DNA from: Atrichornis clamosus
Taxonomy: Eukaryota; Chordata; Aves; Passeriformes; Menuridae
Assembly: GCA_013400975.1 (NCBI GenBank)
Contig: WBMZ01011748.1
Coordinates: forward strand, 107,109-171,108
DNA: 64,000 nt
Direction: 5' to 3'
Shown piece after piece: positions 23,647 to 37,150 of this stretch. Numbering within the stretch: the first letter of the stretch is position 1; each line of letters begins with the position of its first letter. The position numbers were made by a program, and so were the translations under genes. The notes beneath the pieces are model-generated. The model had not been told where the DNA came from. It did not search any database and saw nothing but the letters and a program-made list of their open reading frames with translations.

Positions 23647-26600
23647 GGCTTGGGGTGAGAGAGGGGTTCAAACACAAAGCATTTCAGGCTCTTGAAGACC
23701 ATCAGTTGGAAGCAGCTGCAGAAACCTTTGATAATTCCCTGGGTTACTGAGCGCTTTGCTGCTTAAATCTCTCCCTGGCCAGAGCTATTGCTTGTCACCC
23801 ACCAAAAGCTAATCCTCTTTTTTCTGATTTCATCTCTATCTTCTCTTTTCCTCCTCTCCATACAAGTGCAAAGCACCTTTAATCTTAATTTCAGATGTAC
23901 TTTTCATGATGCTGCAGATGTGTTATCTGCCACTGACAGTATTTGCCACCTATTTCTCCTTAAAGGACACTGCTTGACCTTGTAGCAGCTTCCATGCCTC
24001 CAGCTTTAGAGGCTGAGCCTTTCTATTTGAATGGATCACAAGTAATCACTTTTCTGTATCCATTATTAGCAGTGAACCAGCTACCCAGAGAGCTTCTGCT
24101 TTGTTGGGTTTCTTTTCCCCCCCTCCAAATGCAGCATTTTTCCTGGGCAGAGACATATTATGGCAATTCAGACACTGACAACTGTGCAAATCACACCCAG
24201 GAAAACGTTATTGATGACCTCATTCCAGTAAAGCATGAGATGATCAGGCTGCCCCACGGTATTTTGATCATCTGAGAACCCTGAAATTGAAAGTCGCAGG
24301 CTCCATTTTGCTTGGAAACCTAACAAAAGGCATTAACTGTGACAAAAGGCACTTAGAACATCTCTTAAATTATCTCATTTCACACCAGCAGTAACAAATA
24401 CTCATTTTCCTTTATTAACACACTCTCCTTGCCCATAACTGCTCTCATTTTTCTAATTTTGAATTAAAACGCTTTCAAGTTATTGATCCCTTCTGCTAGA
24501 ATTCTTTTCTCCTGTTTTTATTAGTTCTTGTACACAGCCTAATTTGAGCGATATGAACAGTGCATCCAACACAACCACCTCTCCAGCAGACCTGTCTCCC
24601 AGGAGTCGACGTGATTAATCTCTCCCGTGCAAGACAAGTCACGTTCCACAGCCCCAGCTCCTCCACACTGCTGGCTGTGCTTAGATTGGTACTCTCACAT
24701 CTTTTATTAAACTATGTAATTAGCTCATTTCTTCTCAAGTGCCTTCCCAAATAGGTTGTAAACGGTCACCAGCGAGGGAAGAAGAAAACCCAACTCGGAG
24801 TGTCTGCTGGCGCTTTCAAGAGCATTTGCTCGTGCCTATCATTGGATTTCTCCCCATGCCAACAGCCCAAGGAACATTCCCTAGTACTGGAATAGTGCTG
24901 AGGGCAGTAATTAGCAGAGGCAAAGGCACACGCTGCTGTACCTAAGCCAGGAGCTGCATCCCCTCCCAAGGAATGTGGGATGCCCTCGCAGCTGGCTGGG
25001 GCTTCTTGGACCCTCGCTGGCAGGCACAATCCCCTGTCAGGGGCTCAGCCAGGGGGGGACAGGGCTCACATGTTGCCCCCACACCAATCTCTGCCCCTAC
25101 TCTATTTAAATCTAACTGGTGATCTGCCGAGTCCTCACTAAACACATGCCCAGGCACCCTATCACAGGTTTAGGGCTCTTTCTAGATGAAAGACGACAGA
25201 TTCGGAGGAAGAAGGCTCATCTTAGCCACATGAACAAGCCCAAAATTGTGCTCTCACTGTCAACCCTTTGGCTAATCCATGTCCCTTGCTACATGCCCTC
25301 GGTGGCTGCTGGCGCCACTCTGCAACCCTGTATCTGCTGTGGAACAGCATGGGAAAAGCACCCATTTTCCTTGCCATGCCAAGCTTTAGCTAATATGGGC
25401 AGATGCTAAACAAACAAACAACCTAAGTCCGAAACCGAACCCCCAAGATAGCCATAAGGGAGAAAAAGGCTGGAAGATGGAAGCGGTGCTGCAGTGCTTG
25501 ACCTGGGTGAACAAATGTGTTGTACAGTCTCTGCACAAAGCCAAATGCCAGTGATTCACAGTGCCCAAACCAAGCAAGGTCGAAGACACATGAATGGCTT
25601 GAGAACAAGCCTCTCCCTGCCCTTCCTGAAGCAGAAAGCTGTAACCTGGCTCTCCTGTGCCTGCACGATCCAGCATGCAAATCCATTGGCAGTCTGAGGA
25701 GTTACCCAGCAGCCAGCATGAAGGAACTATCTCCCCATCCATGCTGGCTTTGCAAGCTGGACGGTGACAGACCCCAAATCCAACTGCTCCTATGGGGGCT
25801 GAACTCCATGGACAGAGTCTCTGCTGGGGGATGGCCGTGCCCCAGACCACTGCCTGGCTGAAGTGACCTCCTTGTGGTTCCCTCCCCTCTCCCCCAAAAC
25901 CCCCTGAATCTGAGTGGATGCTAAAGGCAGAATACCCCCAAACCACAACACAGCTATCTCAACAGATGCTGACTTTTGTCAGTTAAAAAAACCATTAAAA
26001 ATACTGGAGGAGTTCTTTCGGCAGGTGTTCAAGGGCCCAGCTCACTGCTTGGCTGCTGCAGTATTTTCAGCTGATGCTGTTTTTTGTGTTTTCAGGACTC
26101 ATCCACTGGATGCTGCCCTTCAGTGCCATGGATCAAGACTTTTATGCATTTTGGGCAGTTTGATGACTGCAGCAAACAATGTTTCTGCAGAGTCCAAAAA
26201 TGTAATTTGACATTGCGTTTCAGAAGCCTGTTTCTCTAACACAAGATTTCCATTTTCTTTGGCAAACTACTCCTTGTGTTAGCCCTATTGGCATTCAGAT
26301 ACACAATTCACAATTCATCTGGAACAGGCTGTTTACAGAAATTCTGCTGAATTGGCTGTCTTTCTATTAGTTACGTAGAGAAGAAAAGGTTTGGCCTTGA
26401 TCCTGGACCTGCTGAATTAAAGTGTGAAAAGGAAAATCTCTGAAGCCCAGGAAGGCAGAGTCATTTCCACTGGTGCTGCCCACTTCAGCTACAACCATAA
26501 TTGCTCTAAAAACTCAAGAGACTAATAGCAACTTCAGTGGAATTTGCAATTTTTCCTAAGCCCTGATGGCTGCTTATATGTGAATTTCTACCTCTGTAAA

Positions 26601-28502
26601 ACAAAGATGCATTTCCAGCCTTTTGTGTTTTCTGTAGGAGCTTCAAACTATTAAGAGGTTTTTATGTCTCAGGTGGGGAGGGGGGGCGTTGGTTGGAGAC
26701 TTCTGAATGCTCAAGTTTGGTACTGAATGAGGCATATTATTCCCAAATAATGGTTTTGCTCGGACAAGCTGCAACACCAAGGAAAGCACTGGCGTAAAAG
26801 ACTTATCAACTGCAAGATATGCCCGAGTGGAAACCGTCTGTCTTTCCCAAAAGGGCATGAAAAGCAGGAAGGAAAGAGCAAACTGAGGGGATGAAATGGC
26901 TCCTTGTCTGCCTGTCTCCACTGCCAACAGGGCCTTCTGCCCCAGAGGCTGGGACGGAAGAGGTGATGGTCCCTCCCAGCACATCTGCTTACATCTGTTT
27001 CCTTTGCCATTGAACGTGTTCAACCTTTCCCCAGCAACAGCCACCATGAGCTTGGGGTTTTCTAAATGCAAACCAACACTGCCACAGGAGACAGTGACCT
27101 GAAGGCAGGCACACAGCCCCGCCAGCCCAATGCCCTGGTTGTTACATCATGATCAGGAAAATTAAGGATAGGGAGAAAGAAAGGCCTTGGAACAAATTCG
27201 TAGCTTTCCTTTCCAACCCTCCACGTGGCTGACCAGTACTTACCATTACAACAGGGGTTCTGGAGCAACAGCTCAACCAAGAGCTCAATACCAGAGATTC
27301 CCATCCCAAACTTGAGGCCCCTCCCAGAAATCCTTGTAGACCTCAGGATTGCTTGCTCAGATGGAGGAACCACCCTGAAGTTCCTGCACCAACAGTTATT
27401 TCAAGGAAAACACAATTCTAACCTGTGAGGAACGAATCCTACCTTTTAACTAATAATAAGGCATCCCCAAGTTAATACTTTTTTAAATATAGCTGCTTTA
27501 CTGTATAATCCTGACCTCATCTGCTCTAGATACCATGCAAGCAAACATAAAATACATTTCTTCTCACTGACCCTGTTAATAACCATTCTCAAGGGAGCAG
27601 AAGAACTGTAAGGAGCTAACACCATTTGTTTATTATAAGCCAGACTTATTGAAACAATATCCCCACTCAGCACTAACTGGGAAAAAAAGAATTACGTCAA
27701 GCTAAGGCCACATCCACTGAAATGAGATGAGAAGGGAGCATCGCCCATTCCCTGCAGCCCAGGTGGAGCATCACCTCCACTGACAGAAGCACGTCACACT
27801 AATGGGTCTTGCCCAGACAACCACACAACTGAACCAGCCCAACAACCCAGGAGGTTCCTACAGCCCCCAAGTCCAACCACTACACTAAATCAGAGATTCA
27901 TACCAAGACAAAACCCAGCAGCCCCAATCCAGCATTTAAATTTCTCATCCTCCTGCAGACCTGTGGAGCAATGCTGAGTCTCCTGGATGCATCCCATCAC
28001 AACCTCTTTGCTGGGAAAACCAAGGCAACGCACAAAAAAAGAGCATTTACCAACACTTCTTTAAGAGCACTGCCCTGACCCAGTGGAGAGCAAAAAAAAC
28101 CTTGGGGGTGAAAGTCTGAGAATACAAACAATCCCTGGGACGTCAATGCACAGGTGTGGAGCCCAGGGCAGGTGACTGCATGGGCACATGTGCTGGGATG
28201 CTCCACACCCATGGGTGAGCACCGGGCACAGGGAGAGCTGGCTGTGGCACCTCACCTTGCTGCTGGAAACATACGGGAAACCCTGGGCTGGATCACCACA
28301 GCTTGTGCTAACAAAGGCTCAGGTTCTCCCACATCCCTCTCCAGCTGATTGCAGCACTGTCTGCAGCCTGAACCGACCTCCTTCCCAGCCACCCACAAAC
28401 AAGCTGAGATGGGCTAGGGGAGAAGGGCACGTGGCAATGGAGTTGGGCTCCTAGCCACACACTTGTACGTGCATATTCCGACACAAGAATTTAAGAGACC
28501 TA

Positions 28503-28517
28503 AACACACACACACAA
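28503..28517. repeat. (CA)n microsatellite, short
   Basis: About seven AC/CA units, followed some 22 bp later by a short A run (A11). Low-complexity intronic sequence. Confidence 0.85.
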
Positions 28518-29275
28518 AATGTAAAGACTTATACAAAACAAAAAAAAAAAATTTACACCAATCTGCCATTCTTATGCAAGAAGAGGAAAAAAACCCCACA
28601 ACATTTGGAAGCAGGCTGTGTTTGCTTGGCACTTTCCATCTTTAGGTAATTAGTGTAAAGGGCTTCCCAGGTAAACCTAAGAATAAACCACAGATTTCAA
28701 GAGAGACACCATTCTTTCTGCAGTGAGACTTCAAAGCACAACCAGGAGAAGATGCAGAGCTCCAGCCGGCTCCCCGTAGGCATCACTTGCCTCCAAGTCC
28801 TCAGGGTCAGCTGCAAGTCAAGCTGCAGCAAAATTTGGAAAGACATAAAAAAATTACAAGCAAGAAACATCTCTGAAGACAAACACCACAGCATTCGCAA
28901 GCGCTTCAAATCCACAGCCTGGACCGACGTTTACAGCCTGCTGCTCCTCCCATCCCCTTCTCCAAGCCTTCTAAAAAGCGCCTTCCTAGGCTGAGAGTGG
29001 CACCTTCAGAGCTGGGAGGAACAAAACACCTCCCAGCTCCAAAACCTACTTTTCAGTGCTTCTCTCGGTTGTTTTCCTCAGCTGACCTAGTAGCAGCTGC
29101 TCTACTTGCTCCTCTGGGAATCAGGCTCACTCCCAGGCTTTTGCTTCCAAAATGCTGGCGCAGGGGCACCTAGTTCCCATCACCTCATAGATCACTTTCC
29201 AATGCTGGCACCACCCAGCTGCTCCCAGCTCTGCCCCCCTAGACCACCCCAGCATTGCTCTGTTTCTGATTATAT

Positions 29276-29331
29276 GGGGAAAGGGGCAAGGACAGGGATG
29301 GGAAAGGAAAGATGGGAAAGGAGAGAGGGGT
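29276..29331 (+). repeat. Purine-rich tract
   Basis: About 55 nt are almost entirely A/G on the plus strand. A near-duplicated GATGGGAAAGGA unit sits inside the tract. Homopurine tracts of this kind can form triplex DNA, but no function is shown. Confidence 0.6.
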
Positions 29332-30399
29332 AATTTAGCAAAGATCACTGGAAAAGTCCACAGCAGTGAGGACCTGGCTCCAGGCTCCTGTGCACTGCAC
29401 CAGGCTCCAATTCACTAGAATAACCTGTTACTCCTTAAATACAACATGCAAGTTAACAACTGCAAAAAACACCAGGTACCAGCTTCTACTGAGAGCAGGA
29501 CCTCCTCACCTGTGCCCTGCAGCCCAGGGTTACCATTAGAGGGATATAACCTAACAGCAAATGGGTTTTGCAACCCCTCTGAGCCTTAGAGCATCCACAC
29601 CTCACCCACCAACCACAGCCACACCCTTGTACAATACTACTGGTAAGATACTACAGTGAGTAAAGCAATGGAAGCTTCAGCAGACAAGAAGCTTGCCCTC
29701 CCGAAAAAGAGAGTGATGCTTCCACACGCAGTAACCCCAATTCTCAAAGTTGGCTCTTTTCTATAAAGCTCCACCCACAATGCAGCCCCACCTCCCACTT
29801 CAAATGTCCTCACAAAAGACCTGAGAGAAGACAAGTGTGAGTTCCCAGTCCAGCCATTCCTATGGGATAGGAGAAGGTGGTACTGGACGTGGTGCTTGCT
29901 CGTATCACCTGCAAAGCAAGTGCTTGCACTGAGCACCTTCCAGTCCCCACAAGTCAAGGAGAGGGCTCTCCCTCCGTCCCTATCCATGCCTGGCATGCAA
30001 ATGGCAACCACCACACTCCTTTGCAGCACCACTGGATTTACTCGGCATCTTCAAAGGCAGCTTTTTTAACCCTAAGCCACTGCAGATTTCTTTTGTCCTG
30101 CAAGACTGTGCAGTATTTACAGAATCAGAGCATCCAGCAAAGCAAGGGAGACTGAACAAACGTCACTTCACAGACACATCTGTCTGCTCCCAACCTTCAC
30201 CCTGCCCATTCCCTTCACAAACTCTGCAGGGAGGGAAAGGGAACAGAGATTAAAAGGGAGGCAACATGGGAGCACTTTTAATCACCTTTTATAACCTGCA
30301 CTCTATGGGACTGAAAAAGCACCTTTCCCTTACATTATGCAGAAAGCAGCAAAGCTAATGTGACATATTGGTGCGTAGGTGTGTGTGGGCTGGCTTCTT

Positions 30400-30420
30400 G
30401 GGGGGAGGGAGGGCTGAGGG
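30400..30420 (+). other. Canonical G-quadruplex motif
   Basis: The plus strand reads G6, A, G3, A, G3, CTGA, G3. That satisfies the G3+N1-7 rule with very short loops. Transcribed as TNIK pre-mRNA it would appear as C-rich (i-motif-prone) RNA, so the quadruplex would lie on the non-template, antisense-to-gene DNA strand. Confidence 0.7.
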
Positions 30421-30490
30421 TTCGCTCTGTGTTTCAGAGAAATGAAGCAGCACAAGATGTACCAGTTGCTCTGGTAACAAAGCTTTTGCC

Positions 30491-30509
30491 TTTTTTTTTT
30501 TTTTTTTTT
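30491..30509 (+). repeat. Poly(T) run of 19
   Basis: Nineteen consecutive T on the plus strand (A19 in the TNIK sense direction). No recognisable retroposon body adjoins it, so it is either a simple homopolymer or the tail of an element too decayed to recognise. Confidence 0.9.
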
Positions 30510-31740
30510 GTAAGAATGAAGCATCATTTTAAGCATTTTCCAGTTCAGACTTCCTTGCCTGCATGGCAAAAACAAATCTGCGTTTCAGAAACACACACAC
30601 TCCATTTGAGTCAGCAAGGAAAGGACCTTCTCCTCCAGAGCTACTATAACATCGTGGGGAAGCTGATAAATTGAGGTCGCCCGTTTCCCTTCTGATAAGA
30701 CTACAGGCGGTATCACACACCAGGATGCCAGCCCAGCCCCCTCCTGCGACCCAGAAAGAGCTGATAAAAGCCAGCACCACCCGGGAGCTGGTGCCTGTGG
30801 AAGCACTGGAGACCCCAGCCCTCGTGAGCATTCCCACATGGCAGCACCTCCATCCTCTCTGCCAGCACAGGGAGCCATCCCAGTGGAAACAATGGCTTAA
30901 TATTTAATACTGTGCTTGTAATACGGAAGGATTATAAAGCAGCTTGTAAGTCTTGTAAATCCATTCACAGTCACACAGACCAGCCACGACCTTGAAGGTG
31001 CCGAGAGGCCCACATGGGTCTGTGTCTGCATGTGCATGTGAGCGGTCCAGCCACCACCAAAACCATCCCCGCGGAAGGAAGAGCCCTGGACAGGGCAGGG
31101 TAACTGCTCTGCTGCCCCAGGGGGACAGAGGCACATTGCTTCCCTGCCCCTGTCCCATGGAGCAGGCTCTCAGCGCAGCACCAAACCATGGGGAAAGCCA
31201 GGGAGCTGCCCAAGGCAGAGGGACCAACCCCTTATCTGCCGTGACCATCAGAGCATGAGCAGGGATGGCTACTCACATTCACACGCATGTGGTTACGCTC
31301 AGCCTGCCCTGCCCTGCAGAAAAAGCAACCTCTGAAGAACCTGAAAACACAAAGAAGGCCCCAAAGCCAAAGACAGGACACCAGAACCACCAATCCAGCT
31401 CAAGTCACACCCAAACCTCACAATATCACACTTCATTTTATAAGTAAGAAGGTGGGAAAAGAGAAACGTTTGCTATGAACCTTCACATGCAGTAGCTGGC
31501 TGGCCAGGGTTAAAGCTGCTTGTTTAGACTGCAAGATGATGTGAGTCTGAATGCCTTTTGCAGCCTGTGAATGTGAGCCCCAGGTGCCCTCGGTGTGCTC
31601 GGAACCAGCACCCAGCACCACAGGCCAGGTGTTGGGACGAGGGTGGCCAGCAGCACGATCTGATCTGCAGGCACTGGTGTGCACACATTCAGTCTGGCCT
31701 CTCAAGCAAGGCACAGCAGTCAGTCTGCAGCTATAAAAGC

Positions 31741-31970
31741 TGTGTATGCAAACTACGGTTAATTCTTTACAGCAACAATCCCCAGGAAATATTAATTGTG
31801 TGCAGCATGGTGGCTTCTTCCACAGGACTACAGCAACAGTGATTAATTATCGAACTATTGACCACCAGCCTTTCAGAAAGGGAGACAATAAACCAACTGA
31901 TGATTAAAAACAATTACTGTCATTGTTGACTAAGGCTAATTATCTGAACTGCTAATAATGACCCAGGAAC
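31741..31970. promoter_or_regulatory. TAAT-rich intronic block, candidate conserved enhancer
   Basis: In 230 bp there are about seven TAAT/ATTA cores (GGTTAATTC, ATTAATTGTG, GATTAATTATC, GATTAAAAACAATTACTG, GGCTAATTATC, GCTAATAATGAC). There is also an octamer-like ATGCAAAC at the left end and ACAATTACTGTCATTG, which combines SOX-like and TALE-like cores. The composition contrasts with flanking sequence. The motif cluster is seen; regulatory activity and conservation are inference only. Confidence 0.3.
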
Positions 31971-32829
31971 CTGAGGAGTTTGTACTCACCAGGGTTGATG
32001 CAGGGGCCCAGCACTAAGACAGAATGAGACAGACATCAAACAAGTTAAACATGCCAGAGACCCTACTCTATTTTCTCATATCCGCTGTCAAAAAAATGTA
32101 AAAGGAAAAAAAGAGTCTTTTAAAAGCCATTCTTCAGGATATTCACCTGCTACCCCACCAGCCTATACTGATGGAATGCCCAGGGATACCAGGAGAGGGG
32201 TGCCAGGAGGAAGGATGCCCCTGTGCATGGAGTGCACAAACAGCATGCAGGAGCTAAAGACACACATTATCCCTCCTCCTCCAGCATCTGCAAACTCCAG
32301 AACAAAATAACCAAACACAGGCTTGTGCCTGGGACATTCTCATGGGTTTGACTCAGGGACCAAACTACTCCCAGCTCTCCAGCAACAGGTGACCTTGGAT
32401 GTCAAATGTTTTACTCACTTTCTCTTACCCACACACCTCAACATCTCCATCTACTGGGTCAAACCTGGGCATTTGCTTCCAGGTGGATTGGCCCTGGCTT
32501 CCAGCAAATGCCAGCTGGGTAATAAGTAAGTCCTAACTAAAGACCTTGGGATGCATTTCTTCAACCTCTTCCCCTGCATTGCACCCACAGACAGACACAC
32601 AGAGAACAACAAAGAGCAATTGCAAAAACCATGTCCTCTTCAAACAGCTGCCTCACTTGGGCTGGCAGGAGACAGGGACAGCCTGTGGGCAGCCAGGAAC
32701 CTGCAGACGTGCTCCACCTGCCTGGAGGTGCCTGGTGACACCCCAAGGTACCCCATCATGTGGAGATGGTGAAGGAGCTTCCTGGAGGGCCACAGCTGAC
32801 ACTGGCGGCACGTGGATCCCACACGCTCC

Positions 32830-32935
32830 AAATTAGAGCACGGAATATTGCTGTGTAATAGCTTAGCAATTATATGGCATCTACCAGATAATTAAACAAT
32901 CAATAGTTATTCTGCAGTTACGCAGGTGCCCACAT
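32830..32935. promoter_or_regulatory. AT-rich motif cluster
   Basis: Short AT-rich patch with GTGTAATAGC, CAATTATATGG, GATAATTAAACAATCAATAG and GTTATTC, lying between GC-richer sequences. It is homeobox/SOX-like in composition. Could be a small regulatory element or ordinary AT-rich intron. Confidence 0.2.
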
Positions 32936-34751
32936 ACTGTATCTTGTACCCTGTAAAAAAAAAACCTTGCTGAAGTTGTAAATGGAGAGTCACATTCCCC
33001 AGGGCACAAGGCAAAGCAGCACTTGGCATTAATGACTGCTGTTGTCCTGGTACGGTTGGGAAGAAGCATGTGAGTGTGTAATCTCAACATCATTTATTTC
33101 AGTGTTGTAAAATACACAAGATGAGAGGTGCAAAGGTTACCATCTGACCTAGTTCCTGATTTCTTTCTCACCATTGCAAAGGCTTGCATCAAAATCCTTC
33201 TTGGCTGACACCAAGCACAGGCCAGTGTATGAATGCCCACAGCTAAGCCCATAAAAACACTGGGAGATTGCTTTGGTTTTCAACATAATCAGTGCACAAT
33301 AAGGAGCCCACTGCATGTCTCCCCAGCTTTGTAACCATCTGTTGGACAGGTATTTCTGAGTAACCCAGTGTCCTTTTACTTTGAACCCATGTATTTATTG
33401 GTGCTGGATACCCCAGCAGTTGTAGGCCTGATCTATCCAGGCAACCGAAGCATACACAGTATTTTAAGGAGTATTTGTTTGCTCTCATGCAAAAGAGATA
33501 AGCAGTAATAGTAACGTTCTGGGACATAAAAGCAGCATTTTCTCACACTTTGGAAAATGCTCTGGAGGGACTTAGTGAGTTTTTTTACAGTTTTACTTTC
33601 AGTCGTCAGCTAAAAACCAGTGAGGCAAAGGCTCAATTCCCCAAGTCCAGCTCACAGTATTCCTGTTAGTCATTTCTTTAAACACCTTAAATTAAAATAA
33701 AATCCAAGGACACAAAAATCCACTACTGCAACAATGTCTGGCACAGAAGCTAGCAAGTTCCCAGTCTTTTATCAAAACCAGTTTACGATCTGTAACATTA
33801 GATGCAGGATTATTAGAAAATAAAGAAAAGCTTCCGATTCAATTAGAGAGATAAATCGTCACCAGCGCAGTCCCTCATTAAAATAAAAATTGAGCTATTC
33901 ACAAGAGGTTGTTAAGCAGCGAACAAGGAATGCTATTTCTCTCTGCACTTTTTGGAAGTGAAGAGCTTGTGGTTGGGGTTAGGGAAGTGAGAGCAGAGCA
34001 GGTCGCTGCTGAGGGCTCCTGCAGCATCCAGGTGTCACTGGGGTATGGCCAGGGCTGGGAAGAACCAAAGGGATGTTTTAACCTGCCATCCTGAGCAAAG
34101 CAAGACCTTTACTTAGAAGTACAGAGGTCAAACTGAACCAGTTGCCTTTGCCTCAAGCATAAGGCTCAGAGAGCAAGGCTTTGATTCACAGAAGCACTGT
34201 GAACCACCTGAAAGCAATCTTCAAACCATGACCCAGAAAGTGGAATCAAAGTAGCAGCAGATGCATCCCGGTGAACATGCTCTGGCACTGGGTGCCCTCC
34301 TTTTGGGAGCTCTTAAGGTGCATATGTCCCCCCACAGGTCCTGGGCAGGCCAGCTGGTTACCACCAGGACACCTGTAGTCTCCAACACAAATGTGGCCAT
34401 GCAGCAGTGCTGGACCTGGCTGCTAAATCAGATTTTCTGGGGGAGACATCAGGACTGCAGTCCTGTTCCAGCAGTCTTGCAGCACACAAATGCAAGATGT
34501 TCTCCCCTGCCTGGAATAAGGATCTCACTTCTGCCTGTTCCCAACAGGAAAGTTGTTTTTCTTGCCTCAGAGCCATGACAAGGGAAGGTGATGCTCACCA
34601 GGTGACTGCTCCTGGCTGAGAGCACTGGGGTTGGACCTGCAGAGCTTGGGCTGGAAGCCAGCACCAGAACCTAAGAACATAACCAGAGGCACACACAGCC
34701 TCCAAGAGGGCACCAGTGGTGCACCTCGGATAACAACAGCACAAAACACCA

Positions 34752-34882
34752 TCCCTGCAGGGATTTAAAAGATGTGTAGGTGTGGCACTTAGGGACATGG
34801 TTTAGTGGTGGCCTTGGCAGTGCTGGGTTAATGGCTGGACTTGATCTTAGAAGACCTTTTCCAAACTAAGCTGTTCTGTGAA
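34752..34882 (+). mobile_element. CR1 LINE 3'-end fragment
   Basis: The plus strand follows the sense CR1 tail closely: TCCCTGCAGGGATTTAAAAG, GATGTGTAGGTGTGGCACTT, AGGGACATGGTTTAGTGGTG, then GGACTTGATCTTAGAAGACC and TTTTCCAAACTAAGCTGTTC. It is truncated at its 5' side, as most CR1 copies are, and ends near the usual 'tgattctatga' terminus, which is degenerate here. Orientation is opposite to TNIK transcription. Confidence 0.9.
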
Positions 34883-36424
34883 CACCCCAGCCCTGCCTGA
34901 CAGGGGTTTGAAATGGCAGTGGAAGAACCATCTATTTACAGAGGACACTGCTCCTAGGTATGGATCACTTCTACGGGCTGACTTAGAATGGAGCCAGAAG
35001 GTCTGTGTGTCTTGAAAGTCGATCCATTTGTTTTGCTGCAAGAGATAAATACAGCGGTGGTATTTGGAGAAAAAGAATCACAGAGATCTTATTTCCGCAC
35101 TGAGTTTTAGGGTGGGACACCATAAACAGTTATGTATGTTTTATATCAAAGTCTCCTTTTGTTTATAGAGCGCGTGCTACTCCAGGACTTCACTTTAAGA
35201 AAGCTGTGAAGTCAGTCTCAGCCTGAGCTCATACCTAAATACTTACTAATTTGATTTGGACAGCAAGGTTTTCCCCTCCACCCCCATCACCATCCCGTCT
35301 GGCACTGGCACCACGTGAGTCATACCGAGGACAATCCAGTTACTCCAGCAAGTTAAAAACAGAAGAGAAGAGGATTTTCCCCTTGTACAGCAGGAGAAAA
35401 AGAAATGCAGAAACATCCAGCCTACACTTGGGACATTTCTGGGTGGTTTTTCTCCCCTTTGAGGTAACACGCAGACACACCGAAAGATTCAAACCCAGCA
35501 AGAGGAAACCAAATCAGCTGAGCCACACAACCAGTAGCACCAGCTTATTTCCCTTTTCTGCTCTCCACAAAAACATGACACTTTGAAAAGGCCATTACAG
35601 GCACATAGTTTCCACGGATTGTTAGAAATATGAACCAGTTAAAATTAGGTCACCTTCCACCGTTATTTTAGTAGCAGAGAAGAAAAACAGTTCAGAAGGG
35701 AGCTCCCGTGGCGGGGAGCACATGGTGGGAAAACAATGAATACCAGAGGGAAGGCTCCCTGGAATATAACCTTGATAAGAACAGCTTTGGGGTGGGGCAG
35801 TTCTTCCTTTGTTTTGTTTCATTGGTTTAGCTTTTTTTTAATGTATTCCTGTTCAAAAATTCACACATTTAAAACTCCGGAAGTTCCAGTTCATCTTGGG
35901 TTCACTTCAATCCCTTGATCCTTGTACTGACAGGATTAGCCTACAGCAGCAGGACGATGGGGGAATCTTGGCTCTTTAAACACCATTCTCTTCAGCAGGG
36001 GCAGCTCGCTGTCTTTTAGAGCATGACAGGAAAGAGCTGTGTCTCCAAAGCCACAGAGTAAGAGCACATGAGTATACTCCTTTCTATAGTCAAAGATAAA
36101 ACAGGCATGACGGGTAAACAGGATCTCAGTGTGCCCACACACGCACAAGTACACGTGTATACAGCACTTGTGCCCACACACACAGAAGTTTCTTGGAGAA
36201 TGAGGCCCAGGGGAGGTAGTGACTCGCAGCAGAACCAGAATATCTGGCCAATTCCTCGTGCAACTATGCTGAGAAATATTTCCCCACCATATATAAGTGC
36301 AGATAACCCCAGACTTTGAAATCATTCAATCCCTCCCCAACCACGCAAGAATCGTCCATAAAAAGGCCCCACCAAGACGACAAAATCTGGAAATCCCCCA
36401 AGCTGCGTTTGGGACAGGTGATAT

Positions 36425-36780
36425 AATCTAGCAGAGGGTGGGTATTTTAAATATTCTTGTAAAGAAGTTTATGGTTATAAAATCCTGCTCTCCAGAGTCC
36501 CTTGATTGCTGCTTCCAGATGTTTAGAGAAATTTAAAGCAATCTTATCGACTGTAACAGGCACTTTAATAAAAACATTTTAATAGTGTTTTTAATCCTGC
36601 AGCAGGTTTCTGCCAGTGGAGAGGACGGCAGCGAGCCCGTGTGCAAGCAGAGCACTAGACTGTAGCAAACTCATTTGGCAGCCCACTGCAGCTGTAAACT
36701 CAGCTCTTTGAAGAGATCGAGATTTAGCTATTAAAGCACAGACTTTTCACTCCCTCCTCATCATCTAATCAATAAAAAGC
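36425..36780. promoter_or_regulatory. AT-rich block just downstream of exon 2
   Basis: About 250-600 bp into intron 2 lies an AT-rich stretch with TTTTAAATATTC, GTTTATGGTTATAAAATCC, AAAACATTTTAATAGTGTTTTTAATCC, CATTTGGC and TCTAATCAATAAAAAG. It has no repeat signature. Exon-flanking unique AT-rich sequence like this is often conserved, but I cannot test that here. Confidence 0.2.
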
Positions 36781-36985
36781 AACTGGGGGGAAAGAGGAAA
36801 AAAAAAAAGCAATTCATTTTCTTGTTACAGTTTCAGAACTAATGTGAATTGCTTATTATAAGAGCTCTGTGTGCTCCACGGTACTTGCACACAAGACCAA
36901 AGGGGCAGAGTTCAGCAAGGCTCCTTGTCAGGCCTGACATGGCCAAAGCCTAGTCAAGGTGATGTGCTGGGATGCTCCACGTTCA

Positions 36986-37150
<165 letters not shown>

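Larger units (their letters stand above)
20340..30399. other. Intron 2 sequence, sparse simple repeats only
   Basis: Apart from the small duplication at 22.8 kb, short CA runs at 23.6 and 28.5 kb and the purine tract at 29.3 kb, nothing is recognised. A direct repeat GCATTTCCCTTC occurs twice in a row near 21810-21830. The 186-codon frame on the minus strand at 25386-25946 has no recognisable domain. Confidence 0.65.

Noticed and set aside
25386..25946. 186-codon minus-strand frame
   Set aside because: No recognisable domain, no splice context matching TNIK, and a second overlapping frame in another phase. Consistent with chance.
27795..27895. CR1-like phrase (CAGCCCCCAAGTCCAACCAC) in intron 2
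   Set aside because: Only about 20 bp resemble the CR1 tail and the flanks do not continue the match.
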